Shown one piece after another: positions 32,373 through 41,390 of a stretch of 45,876 bases of DNA. Every line of letters begins with the position of its first letter. The first letter of the stretch is position 1. Source of the stretch: Bacteroidales bacterium UBA5072. Its GTDB lineage: Bacteria; Bacteroidota; Bacteroidia; Bacteroidales; UBA10428. The DNA lies in assembly GCA_002415855.1 (NCBI GenBank), contig DIAS01000017.1, forward strand, positions 1-45,876. Direction: 5' to 3'. Under the pieces are notes generated by a model. The model made no database searches. It was not told the origin of the DNA and was given only the letters and a program-made list of their open reading frames with translations. A program made the position numbers and the translations under genes.

Positions 32373-35300
32373 ATGGAAGTATTTTTCCTGTTTCTTTACA
32401 ACGTCTTTAAAAGAAAAAGACTGGTCCTTTTTATCCTGGTAGCATTGCTCACTGCTGCAGCTGCTTTCCTGGCTTCGCGCATCAGGCTCGAAGAGGATAT
32501 TACACGAATGATTTCCGGTGGCAATGCACAGAGCGTTATGAGCCAGGTGGTTGAGCAATCCAAATTCCTCGATAAAATAGTCGTTACAGTCACCTCAGCT
32601 GATACTGTGCATCCGCTTTCTGCTGAAGAGCTGATCCTTGTTGGTGATCAACTGGCGGACAGCCTGCAGTCAACCGCCTTTTCAGAGTTTGTGGCGGGAC
32701 TGACCTATAAGGTCTCTGATACCCTTGTAGAAAACCTTTTTACTATCGTATACGAAAACCTTCCTTTATTTCTTGATCAGCCAGATTATGCCAGGATTGA
32801 CTCCATCATAAGTCCGGAGAATATTCAAAAGGCTTTGGACAATGACCTTAAAAACCTGCTTTCTCCTGCAAGCTTTGCCATGAAGCAAATGATCATACGC
32901 GATCCCGTTGGCATTGGCTCAATGGCATTGGGGCGGCTAAGCGCCTTCCAGAACGATGAGAATTATACCATCCTGAATGGCTGTGTCTTCTCACGCGACA
33001 GGCAAAACCTGATGATGTTCATTACTCCGGCATACTCTTCCAATGCCACTTCGAAAAATACCCAGTTTGTAAAAAAGCTCGATCAAGTGACCCGGTCGAT
33101 CGCCCAGTCAACGGAAGGAAGGTCAGGGATTGAATACTTTGGCTCGGCCATAGTGGCCGTAGGCAATGCGGAGCGACTTAAGAAGGATATCCGATTCACC
33201 CTTACCATCACCATCATTTTACTGGCTCTGATCATTACCTTTTCAATAAAGAAGAAGAAGCTTTTTCCTTTTATATTTCTTCCTGCTGTGTTTGGCGGAT
33301 TAGTCGCCATGGCGGTGGTCTACCTGATACAAGGGAAGGTCTCGGTAATCTCACTCAGCATCGGTTCTGTAATTTTAGCCATTACCGTGGATTATGCCCT
33401 TCATATCACCACCCATTACAAACACAAACATTCCGTCATCAATACGATCAAGGATGTTTCCTTTCCTATCATCGTATGTGGGTTTGCTACGGCATTTGAA
33501 TTTCTGACACTTGTCTTTGTATCCTCTGAATCGTTGCACGAGCTCGGAATCCTGGCTGCCATCAGCGTCATCACAGCCGCTTTCTTTACCATGGTCGTTC
33601 TGCCTCATATTTTGGAGGTCACGCACCAGGAGACCGATGAAACCGAGGAGAAGAATTACCTGGAGCTTTTACTGGATAAGGTAACAAATTATAACTTTCA
33701 CACGAATAAGCTGTTATTGCTGTTCATGGTAATCGCTACCCTGGTGTCCCTGTTCTTTTTTAACCGGGTAGGCTTTGAGACCGACATGATGAAAATGAAT
33801 TATATGTCGGATGAATTGAAACAGACCGAGCAAAACCTGAACAGAATAAACAATGCCCGACTTAATTCCATTTATGTGGTGGCGTATGGCAGCAACCTGC
33901 AGCAAGCCCTGGTCAGCAATGAAAGAATTCTGAAGAATGCTGCTGATCTCAGGCTCGCCGGTATTCTGAAGAGCTATTCATCCCCCAGTTCGCTGCTTAT
34001 GTCCGATTCACTTCAGCTGCAAAGGATCAGACATTGGAATGAATATTGGAACGAACAAAAGAAAGCGGATTTCCTGGAAACCCTTAATAATAGCGCCGTG
34101 ACTGCCGGTTTTAGGCCCGGTTCTTTCGCGGGCTTTACAGAACTGATGCAAAAGGAGTTTAAGGTGGCTGATTCTGCCGTGTTCAAAGCGCTGGAGAAAA
34201 TTTTCTTCGTGGATAACATCGCTGTTACCCCTGCCATGGCATCGATTGTCACCGTACTTAAAGTAGACAACAAGGGTAAAGACCAGGTTATTAAAAGCTA
34301 CGACAAAATGAACGGGGTGGTGGTGATCGACCGCAAGTCAATCCTGTCACAAATCGTGAATACCCTGGGACAGGACTTCAATTTTATTGCAAATGTAAGC
34401 CTTCTGCTGATCCTCGCTGTGCTTATTATTGCATTCGGGCGTATCGAACTGGGTGTGATCACTTTTATCCCGATCTTCCTGAGTTGGGTCTGGACCCTGG
34501 GTTTTATGGGATTGTTCGGAATAAAATTCAACATCTTTAACATCATCATCTCTTCCTTTATCACAGGCCTGGGTATCGATTACAGCATTTACATCATGCA
34601 GGGCCTTGTTCAGGGATATAAGACCAACAATACCAACCTGTTGTCCTATAAAACCTGTATTCTGGTTTCAGTAATGATATCCTTATCCGGAACAGGCGTA
34701 CTAATCCTGGCTAAACACCCCGCCCTGAATTCAATTGCCCTGATTTCAATCGTCGGCCTGTCATCCATAGTGTTGATTTCCTACACCCTCGAGCTTATTT
34801 TCTTTTACTGGCTGGTTTCAAAGAAGAAACAAAAGCGCTTTTTGCCGGTTACATTTTCTGATATTGTACTGACCATTCTTGTATTCTCTATCTTCCTGAT
34901 AGGCTGTGTGTTCATGAATGTAATGTTACTGGTTGTGATCCTGCTTCCCTTATCATCCAGGAAAAAACGATTGCTGATGCACCGGGGCATGGTACTATGG
35001 TGTAAAATTCCGGTTTATACCATGCTTCACATTAAAAAGAAGGTAGTTAACCTCAGTGGAGAAGATTTCAGCAGGCCTGCAGTAATCCTTAGCAACCACC
35101 AGTCACATATAGATCTTTTGCTACTGCTGATGCTGAATCCTAAAATTATCGTATTGACCACAAAATGGGTATGGAACAATCCTATCTATGCCCTGGTGAT
35201 CCGTTACCTCGATTATTATCCGGTGACAGGTGGATACGAAGAGCTGATCGGTAAACTGAAGGCAAAGGTCGATGAAGGCTATTCCATCCTGGTATTTCCC

Positions 35301-36236
35301 GAAGGAAGCCGTTCCCCCGATTCCAGCATCAGGAGATTCCACAAAGGGGCATTCCTCACGGCTGAAAAACTGGGTCTTGATCTGATACCGGTATTCCTGC
35401 ATGGCGTGGGCGACTGTATGAACAAGGGAGAGAATCATTTAAGAGGCGGTTCGATCACCATCATGATCTATCCAAGGATCAAAGCAAAGGATAAAGCGTA
35501 TGGGGAAGATTACCATGAACGCACAAAATCAGTGCTGACATTCTACCGGAACGAATATGCCAGGATCAAAGAGGAACTGGAAACACCCGACTACTTCAGG
35601 AAAAAGGTGATCCGCAATTATATTTACAAGGGACCATTCCTGGAATGGTACACACGCATCAAGCTGTCACTTGAGGACAACTACACCCTTATTAACAGCC
35701 ATGTACCACATGAGGCCAGGGTTGTGGATATTGGTTGCGGATACGGCTATTTAGCTTACCTGCTGGGTTTTGTTTCGCGCCGGAGAAAAATCCTGGGCAT
35801 CGATTATGATGCGGACAAGGTTGAACTGGCAAACAACTGCATCTCGAGGAATGACAATATTGAATTTGTCAGTGCCGATGCCGCAGAATATTCCTACGAA
35901 CCGGCCGATGTATTTATCCTGAGTGATGTTTTGCATTACCTTCCCTATGAGAAGCAGGAGATACTGCTTGAAAAATGCATCTCACGACTGAATCGGGGCG
36001 GCAGGATACTAATTCGAGATGCCGATCGTGATATGGAAAAGCGGCACCGTGGAACCCGGTATACTGAATTGTATTCTACCCGTTCAGGATTCAACAAGTC
36101 AGTTCAGAACAGGTTGTATTTCTTCTCAGGTAAATCCATTCAGGATTTCGCTGAGAAACATGGATTGCAAACCGAGGTAATTGACAATACACGATTCACA
36201 TCGAATGTGCTTTATGTGCTGACTAAACAACAATAA
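32373..36236 (+). CDS. Trifunctional MMPL exporter / PlsC-type acyltransferase / SAM methyltransferase
   Basis: This 1287-aa protein joins three modules. Residues about 1-860 are an MMPL/RND-type exporter with two sets of membrane helices around large periplasmic loops. Residues about 880-1070 are a lysophospholipid acyltransferase with NHQSHID (His909 and Asp914, HX4D) and FPEGSRS (975-981). Residues about 1095-1287 are a class I SAM-dependent methyltransferase with the glycine motif DIGCGYGYLAYLLG from residue 1119. It would attach the aryl-polyene acid to a lipid, methylate it and move the product outward. Trifunctional proteins of this order are known in Bacteroidota genomes. No frameshift or broken motif is seen; the last gene of the cluster. 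Confidence 0.93.
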   Translation: MEVFFLFLYNVFKRKRLVLFILVALLTAAAAFLASRIRLEEDITRMISGGNAQSVMSQVVEQSKFLDKIVVTVTSADTVHPLSAEELILVGDQLADSLQSTAFSEFVAGLTYKVSDTLVENLFTIVYENLPLFLDQPDYARIDSIISPENIQKALDNDLKNLLSPASFAMKQMIIRDPVGIGSMALGRLSAFQNDENYTILNGCVFSRDRQNLMMFITPAYSSNATSKNTQFVKKLDQVTRSIAQSTEGRSGIEYFGSAIVAVGNAERLKKDIRFTLTITIILLALIITFSIKKKKLFPFIFLPAVFGGLVAMAVVYLIQGKVSVISLSIGSVILAITVDYALHITTHYKHKHSVINTIKDVSFPIIVCGFATAFEFLTLVFVSSESLHELGILAAISVITAAFFTMVVLPHILEVTHQETDETEEKNYLELLLDKVTNYNFHTNKLLLLFMVIATLVSLFFFNRVGFETDMMKMNYMSDELKQTEQNLNRINNARLNSIYVVAYGSNLQQALVSNERILKNAADLRLAGILKSYSSPSSLLMSDSLQLQRIRHWNEYWNEQKKADFLETLNNSAVTAGFRPGSFAGFTELMQKEFKVADSAVFKALEKIFFVDNIAVTPAMASIVTVLKVDNKGKDQVIKSYDKMNGVVVIDRKSILSQIVNTLGQDFNFIANVSLLLILAVLIIAFGRIELGVITFIPIFLSWVWTLGFMGLFGIKFNIFNIIISSFITGLGIDYSIYIMQGLVQGYKTNNTNLLSYKTCILVSVMISLSGTGVLILAKHPALNSIALISIVGLSSIVLISYTLELIFFYWLVSKKKQKRFLPVTFSDIVLTILVFSIFLIGCVFMNVMLLVVILLPLSSRKKRLLMHRGMVLWCKIPVYTMLHIKKKVVNLSGEDFSRPAVILSNHQSHIDLLLLLMLNPKIIVLTTKWVWNNPIYALVIRYLDYYPVTGGYEELIGKLKAKVDEGYSILVFPEGSRSPDSSIRRFHKGAFLTAEKLGLDLIPVFLHGVGDCMNKGENHLRGGSITIMIYPRIKAKDKAYGEDYHERTKSVLTFYRNEYARIKEELETPDYFRKKVIRNYIYKGPFLEWYTRIKLSLEDNYTLINSHVPHEARVVDIGCGYGYLAYLLGFVSRRRKILGIDYDADKVELANNCISRNDNIEFVSADAAEYSYEPADVFILSDVLHYLPYEKQEILLEKCISRLNRGGRILIRDADRDMEKRHRGTRYTELYSTRSGFNKSVQNRLYFFSGKSIQDFAEKHGLQTEVIDNTRFTSNVLYVLTKQQ

Positions 36237-36343
36237 CCCGGTTGATCCTGAAATCCAGCCGGTATTTCTGTAACTCTTATCGCTATAACCCGTAACAAAG
36301 TGGTGCTGTTTATTATAATTTTATAACTTAACTTATTACAACC

Positions 36344-36952
36344 ATGAAAAAAAATGTTCTTCTCGTCCTGATTGTCGGGCTGTTTACAGGGCTTTGTGCA
36401 AATGCACAGAAAATGGTTCTGAAAAGCGGTTCGTTCGAATTTATCAAAGATCAGAAAACTATTCTGGTTCAATACGATTACAGTAATCTGGGTGTCGGAA
36501 AATATGACAAGGAGGAGGATTATGTAGCTAAAAAAGTGGAAGACTACAACAAAGATGAAGCCGGAAAGGGTGAAAAGTGGAAAACCGACTGGTATAACGA
36601 CAGGTCCAAACGGTATGAACCCAAGTATGAGCTCCTGTTTAATGAAAACATGGCCGGAAGAGGGCTGAAATGCGACAAAGCAGCCTCCGATGCAAAATTT
36701 ACCATGACTGTTCATACCACCTTCATCGAGCCAGGCTTCAACGTCGGCGTAACGCGTAAACCTGCCTATATAAATACGGAAATGATTTTCAAGGAGACGG
36801 CATCCGGCAAAGAGGTTGCCGTGGTAACCGTTCAGAACTGTCCGGGCCGTGATGCCATGGGATTCGACTATGATACCGGCTATCGCATAGAAGAAGCATA
36901 TGCCAAGCTGGGTAAATCAATGGCATCCTTTATCAACAAAAACGTGAAGTAG
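36344..36952 (+). CDS. Secreted protein of unknown function
   Basis: This 202-aa protein has a signal peptide (MKKNVLLVLIVGLFTGLCANAQ) and a soluble mature domain containing KSGSFEFIKDQKTILVQYDY and TMTVHTTFIEPGFNVGV, which look like beta strands of a conserved fold, with a Cys at the end of RGLKC and another in VQNCPG. I do not recognise the family. It lies 107 bp after the exporter gene on the same strand but probably has its own promoter. No function is assigned. Confidence 0.75.
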   Translation: MKKNVLLVLIVGLFTGLCANAQKMVLKSGSFEFIKDQKTILVQYDYSNLGVGKYDKEEDYVAKKVEDYNKDEAGKGEKWKTDWYNDRSKRYEPKYELLFNENMAGRGLKCDKAASDAKFTMTVHTTFIEPGFNVGVTRKPAYINTEMIFKETASGKEVAVVTVQNCPGRDAMGFDYDTGYRIEEAYAKLGKSMASFINKNVK

Positions 36953-37607
36953 ATTAAAACAACGAGTAACGAGTAGCGAGTAGTGATTGACTGGTGACTG
37001 GTGACTGGTGACCGGTAGCTGGTAAATCGTTCGTTACTGGTTACTCGTTATTTTCACTGATCAGGTTATCCTGGGGAACCTGTCTATTTTATAGGTTTGC
37101 ACGAGCAAAGCCAAACCTCACGGCACTAACAAATAATCAGCAGGGCAGCTTGTTCTGCGGATGAAAACATAATTGCCATCATTTCTGCTTGAATGGCTTA
37201 CATTTAAAGTCTTTTCCATCCTGTATTCTTCCGACGGAATTGCCCGATTCCGGGTACGATCCTTAACCTGTCATGGATGTGAGATCTTGATTAGCTGCCG
37301 GTTACAGTATTTTCCTCATAAGGAATGGAGGTTGTACCTGCTTGAAAGCCGTAATGAGAGAACAGGGAAAGACTGTGAAAAACCTGGTCCTCCCATCAGT
37401 CCGATGATCAGAACATAACTGTCTCCCTGCGCAGCGGTCAGGCCTCCTGTAGCCGGGATTGTGAATGGTAAGGATAAAATGCCTTCGACTTCATGAGTAA
37501 TAAAAGGATGAATCTATACAATTGATATAAAGACAACAAATGGGTGAAATATAGTTTATACTGGAGAACTTCTTAATTTAGCTCAAAATAAAAGAAATCC
37601 TATTCCC
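36953..37607. other. Long intergenic region with heptamer array
   Basis: The 655-bp gap holds the heptanucleotide array at 36961-37051 and a -7-like TAATTTAG at 37574-37581, 27 bp before the DUF2179 gene. Short open stretches occur on both strands, for example an 81-codon frame at 37173-37418, but none has homology or composition I trust. No RNA gene is seen. Confidence 0.6.
36961..37051. repeat. 13-unit heptanucleotide repeat array with inverted ends
   Basis: The stretch reads as units of seven: AACGAGT twice, AGCGAGT, AGTGATT, GACTGGT three times, GACCGGT, AGCTGGT, AAATCGT, TCGTTAC, TGGTTAC, TCGTTAT. The ends are inverted (AACGAGTAAC at 36961-36970, GTTACTCGTT at 37040-37049; 19 of 22 bp match over the longer arms), so the array could fold into a long hairpin. 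Confidence 0.85.
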
Positions 37608-38180
37608 ATGGAAATGCTCAATTCACCTTATTTCGATTTTGTTATTCTGCCTTTGTTCATTTTTGTCCTAAGGATCTTTGATGTGACACTTGACACCATG
37701 CGCATCATATTTATGACAAAGGGATACCGCAGACTGGCACCGATTATTGGCTTTTTTGAAATCCTGATCTGGATCGTTGCCATAACCCGGATCATGCAAA
37801 ACCTGAACAGCTGGGTTTGTTATGTGGCCTATGCTGGTGGATTTGCCACGGGCAATTACGTTGGCATGCTGCTCGATGAGAAACTGGCCATAGGCCATGA
37901 GCTGATCCGCGTTATTACCAAAGTGGATGCCGGTGAACTGGCCAATGCCTTAAGAAGCTCGGGATACGGGGTTACAACTGTCAGGGCTACCGGGATGCAG
38001 GGAGAGGTGGGAATAGTCTTTGTGATTGTTAACCGCAGGAACCAGAAACATGCCATTGAGATCATTGAAAAGTACAATCCCAATGCCTTCTTTACCATCG
38101 AGAACATTCATTTTGTCAACCGTCCTGTTGATAAGAATATTTCAACTGGTTCGGGTTTGTTTGCAGGCAGGCAGGGATAA
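37608..38180 (+). CDS. DUF2179 (UPF0316) family membrane protein
   Basis: This 190-aa protein has three hydrophobic helices in its first 90 residues, with LRIFDVTLDTMRIIFMTKG and a GFFEILIWIVAITRIM segment typical of UPF0316/DUF5698 proteins, followed by a C-terminal cytoplasmic DUF2179 domain (about 105-175, ending with HIENIHFVNRP-like sequence). Function of the family is not established; it may respond to a small ligand. A single gene, 3 bp from the convergent LysE gene. The start fits a promoter box 27 bp upstream. Confidence 0.88.
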   Translation: MEMLNSPYFDFVILPLFIFVLRIFDVTLDTMRIIFMTKGYRRLAPIIGFFEILIWIVAITRIMQNLNSWVCYVAYAGGFATGNYVGMLLDEKLAIGHELIRVITKVDAGELANALRSSGYGVTTVRATGMQGEVGIVFVIVNRRNQKHAIEIIEKYNPNAFFTIENIHFVNRPVDKNISTGSGLFAGRQG

Positions 38181-38183
38181 ATA

Positions 38184-38780
38184 TTATCTGAAAATGATAT
38201 ACAACCCCAGGCTGATCATGAGCAGCCCTGAAAAAATATAAATTCCTTTCAGAATCCTCGCGTTGATGAAAGCGCTTAACCGATAGGCAAAATAGGCTTT
38301 GAGCAGATCGGTAAGCGCTACCACGCTCAGGGCAGATGCGAAGTACAAAAAAGTCTGACGGCCGGTAAACCTGAATTGTGACAGTGCCAGTGCCACAGCA
38401 CCAAGCCAGAATATCACAACTGAAGGATTCAGCAGGTTAATAAAGAAACCGTTCATGAATAACCTTGTATTGCGGCTTTTTGCTCCTTGTGCAGCATCGT
38501 TTCTTTGTCTTGAAAAAATATAATTCACGCCAAATCCCATAAATACCAGTCCTCCAGCTAAATTGAAATATGTGTTGTGAACAAGAGTCTTGGTGATCCA
38601 AGCTGTAAAGAAATATACAGTGGTGATAATCAGGGCATCGCATATCAGAACTCCTGCATCAAACCACAGGGCTGCCCTGAAACCACGTGTCATACTGGTT
38701 TCAATCAGCATGAAAAAGGTGGCACCGATAAAAATGCTCAGGAAGAGACCTGTCAGTATACCTTTGAGAATGATATCCAT
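38184..38780 (-). CDS. LysE-family amino acid exporter
   Basis: This 198-aa protein has about six membrane helices and the LysE/RhtB pattern, with FIGATFFMLIETSMTRGFRAALWFDAG near the N-terminus and NLLNPSVVIFWLGAV in the middle. It exports amino acids or related compounds. It starts 1 bp after the stop of the GH3 gene and is almost surely translated with it. The substrate is unknown, but the tight pairing suggests a product or substrate of the GH3 enzyme. Confidence 0.88.
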   Translation of the reverse strand: MDIILKGILTGLFLSIFIGATFFMLIETSMTRGFRAALWFDAGVLICDALIITTVYFFTAWITKTLVHNTYFNLAGGLVFMGFGVNYIFSRQRNDAAQGAKSRNTRLFMNGFFINLLNPSVVIFWLGAVALALSQFRFTGRQTFLYFASALSVVALTDLLKAYFAYRLSAFINARILKGIYIFSGLLMISLGLYIIFR

Positions 38781-38781
38781 G

Positions 38782-40305
38782 TTAATTCAGATATTGCCTT
38801 ACAAACTCATCCCATTCAACGTAATGGTTCCCAATTACACGCGGGAATTTATGCTGTCCGCCTTCTTTGCCCTTTATTTTCATCCAGTCGTAAAAGGCTT
38901 TCACCGGTAATATTTCCACTATTACGTCCTTCAGGGCAGCTTTCCGTTCAACAGCATAATCATCATTCAGTACAGCAAGTGTCTTATCCAGCAACTTCTT
39001 CAGACCTTCCAGGTCAGCAACCGGCTGATCAGTACCGAGATACCATTTGTGTGCAAAAAGTTTCTGGTGGGGTATGCCGGCAACAGTAAATTCTTTGATG
39101 CCGATATTCAGTTTTTCCGATACAATACTGATGGCCCTGGTCATGTTGTCCACGCTGAGATGTTCGCCGCAAAGACTAAGGAAATGCTTGGTACGACCGG
39201 TAATCACTATCTCAAAGTCTTTTACGGAGGCAAACCGGATGGTATCGCCGATCAGGTAACGCCAGGTCCCGGCATTGGTGGTGATAAGAATCGCATAATC
39301 CTCATTTTCTTTGACCTGGTCGATTAAAAGTGTCTGGGGCTGCTCAACCATTTTCCCTTCGGGTGTGAAATTAAGGGCATTGAAAGGTATGAACTCAAAG
39401 AATATTCCGTTATCCAGCACAAGTTGCATCGGATGGTCCTTTTTACGCTGGTAAGCAAGGAATCCTTCCGAAGCAAGGTAGGTCTCCATGTAAAATACTT
39501 CTCTCCCCATCAGCTTTTCAAAGCTTTTTTTGTACGGTTCAAAATTCACACCACCGTGGGTATATACCCTGAAATTTGGCCAGATATCATGAATAGTGGA
39601 TAGGCCGTAATAATCCACGATCCTTTCCATCATGATCTGCACCCAGGCAGGTACACCGGAAATACCTCCGATATCCCATTCCCTGGCTTTTTTTACTATT
39701 TTGTCGAGTTTCGTGTTCCAATCCCTTTCCTTGGCGATGACACCCGGTTTGTAATAAGTTCCGAACCAGAAAGGCAGACGACTGGCGAGTATTCCACTGA
39801 GGTCGCCCTCAAAATACTTCTCCATTTTCACAAGCGTGGTGCTTCCACCAAGCATCAACACGCTTTTTTCGTAAAAATACGGGGGAAGCTCAAGTTCGGC
39901 AAGTGATAATAATTGCCTGATCCCTGTGCGACGTATGGATTTGATCATATCACGCGTCAGGGGGACCCGCTTGCTTGAATCGTTGGCTGTGCCGGATGTA
40001 AGACCAAAGAACTTGACCTTGCCGGGCCAGGTTATGTTGGACTTTCCCTCAAGCAGTTTATGCCAGTAATCCGTATATAACTTCTCATAATCATACACAG
40101 GCAGGTTCTGCTGAAAACTCTTTACAATATCATCCGTTTTCAGGATTTCACTGAATTTGAAATTCTGTCCGAATTCCGTGTTTCTTGCTTTATGAAGAAG
40201 TTTATGTAGCGTCTCTTGCTGTATATCGATGTTGAGTACTCTTTTTTCGAGGTTACTCTTCTTCTTCTTGATCACCTCGTGCAAGATGGTACCTACAATT
40301 GCCAT
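38782..40305 (-). CDS. GH3-family acyl-adenylate/amido synthetase
   Basis: This 507-aa protein belongs to the GH3 family (named for the plant auxin-responsive enzymes), which adenylate a carboxylic acid and can conjugate it to an amino acid. Motifs include FFGLTSGTANDSSKRVP (nucleotide-binding loop), YMETYLASEGFLAYQ and YRYLIGDTIRFA-like segment TWRYLIGDTIRF. Bacterial homologues are widespread in Bacteroidota, but their acids are mostly unknown. It is followed by a LysE exporter gene 1 bp away. No signal peptide was seen, so it is cytoplasmic. The start at 40305 gives a normal length. Confidence 0.9.
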   Translation of the reverse strand: MAIVGTILHEVIKKKKSNLEKRVLNIDIQQETLHKLLHKARNTEFGQNFKFSEILKTDDIVKSFQQNLPVYDYEKLYTDYWHKLLEGKSNITWPGKVKFFGLTSGTANDSSKRVPLTRDMIKSIRRTGIRQLLSLAELELPPYFYEKSVLMLGGSTTLVKMEKYFEGDLSGILASRLPFWFGTYYKPGVIAKERDWNTKLDKIVKKAREWDIGGISGVPAWVQIMMERIVDYYGLSTIHDIWPNFRVYTHGGVNFEPYKKSFEKLMGREVFYMETYLASEGFLAYQRKKDHPMQLVLDNGIFFEFIPFNALNFTPEGKMVEQPQTLLIDQVKENEDYAILITTNAGTWRYLIGDTIRFASVKDFEIVITGRTKHFLSLCGEHLSVDNMTRAISIVSEKLNIGIKEFTVAGIPHQKLFAHKWYLGTDQPVADLEGLKKLLDKTLAVLNDDYAVERKAALKDVIVEILPVKAFYDWMKIKGKEGGQHKFPRVIGNHYVEWDEFVRQYLN

Positions 40306-40417
40306 ATAGGAAAGTATTTGAGATTTTAGCGAACCAAAAATATAAAAAAAGTGTATTGGTAGCTATTATACTAGCTTAATTAAGCAATATTAACATCCGG
40401 ATCAACCTGCAGTTGCG

Positions 40418-41326
40418 TTAATGATTCATGCTGAACAGGTGCACCGCTTTTTCTCCCGCTTCAATTCTGGCAGGCAGGATGTTCGCGCGTAAGGGAAGCG
40501 GACATGTGGCATAGGGCGTGAATGCACAGGGTGGATTATAAGCCCTGTTGAAATCGATGATGACTTGATTATCTTCATCAGGACCGTCAGTATAAAGGAA
40601 CCTTCCCGCCGGATAAGTCTCACTGCCATTCGTCAGGTCGCCGAAAACAATAAAAAAGCGATCCCCGGCCAAAAATGGATACAAGGTCATTTTTTTACCG
40701 CTGATGCTGAAAGTAAGCATCCCGGGAACCAGGTTTTCTTCCTCAGTACCAATAATGGTGGGCACCATATGTTTTTCAGGAACTTCAAATCGTTTGAAAT
40801 CAGCCCTGATACGCCAGCTGTCGCTTATTTCAAAGCAGGGAATCTCCTTCAGGCTGTCAATCATGGCACTGGCATAGTCCCGCAGTCTTATACCATAACG
40901 GTCTCCTCGTTTTATAATGTGCCATGCCAGTGTATTCAGTGTCATTACATCAGGTTTATCAGAGGCATCCGTGTTGAGCCGGGTGTTTCCGGCCGGAAGA
41001 CTGTCAATTAAGACCTTTGCTGCAGCAGACCTAAGGTAAACCGTATCGTTCCTCAGTTCCAGAATTCCGATGCGGGCAGGAGCAATAGCCGGGAAAACAA
41101 TGGTGTTGGAAGTGTCCGATCCGAAAGTGTTCAGCCCTTCGTGCAGCCAATACAGACCAGCCAGATTCAGCCAGCCGTCCTTAGCCTTCAGGTTGGAAAT
41201 CCTATTAGCCTTCCAGGCTTCGATTTCCGCCTTGTAGGCAACAGGGTCGGTTGCAGGCAACGGATTCCGATTGCAGGATAATAATAACAAAACCCCTATG
41301 CAAGTAATAAAAATACTATTCTTCAT
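40418..41326 (-). CDS. DUF1684 lipoprotein
   Basis: This 302-aa protein has a lipoprotein signal (FITCIGVLLLLSC, Cys18) and a DUF1684 domain: the W-rich WLNLAGLYWLHEG near the start, then the C-terminal NGSETYPAGRFLYTD and FNRAYNPPCAFTPYATCPLP. The function of DUF1684 is unknown. The ATG at 41326 lies at the edge of a heptamer tandem array, which runs upstream from it. It is downstream of the amidohydrolase gene on the same strand, 48 bp apart, and could be co-transcribed with it. Confidence 0.88.
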   Translation of the reverse strand: MKNSIFITCIGVLLLLSCNRNPLPATDPVAYKAEIEAWKANRISNLKAKDGWLNLAGLYWLHEGLNTFGSDTSNTIVFPAIAPARIGILELRNDTVYLRSAAAKVLIDSLPAGNTRLNTDASDKPDVMTLNTLAWHIIKRGDRYGIRLRDYASAMIDSLKEIPCFEISDSWRIRADFKRFEVPEKHMVPTIIGTEEENLVPGMLTFSISGKKMTLYPFLAGDRFFIVFGDLTNGSETYPAGRFLYTDGPDEDNQVIIDFNRAYNPPCAFTPYATCPLPLRANILPARIEAGEKAVHLFSMNH

Positions 41327-41390
41327 CCTTCATTCTTCATTATTCATTCTTCATTGTTCATTCTTCATTCTTCATTATTCATTATTAATT
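41321..41390. repeat. Ten-unit NTTCATT heptamer array spanning two gene ends
   Basis: Read on the plus strand, ten 7-bp units follow each other without a gap: CTTCATC, CTTCATT twice, ATTCATT, CTTCATT, GTTCATT, CTTCATT twice, ATTCATT and ATTAATT. It covers the start codon of the DUF1684 gene (41324-41326), the whole spacer and the last codons and stop of the amidohydrolase (41375 onward). Confidence 0.9.

Noticed and set aside
36961..37051. Possible CRISPR array
   Set aside because: The units are 7 bp and contiguous, without spacers of 25-40 bp, and no cas gene is present.
37173..37418. 81-codon open frame in the long gap before the DUF2179 gene
   Set aside because: Its composition is not protein-like, there is no family resemblance and no promoter or neighbour that would support it. 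An open stretch without a start on the minus strand at about 37340-37510 was rejected for the same reasons.
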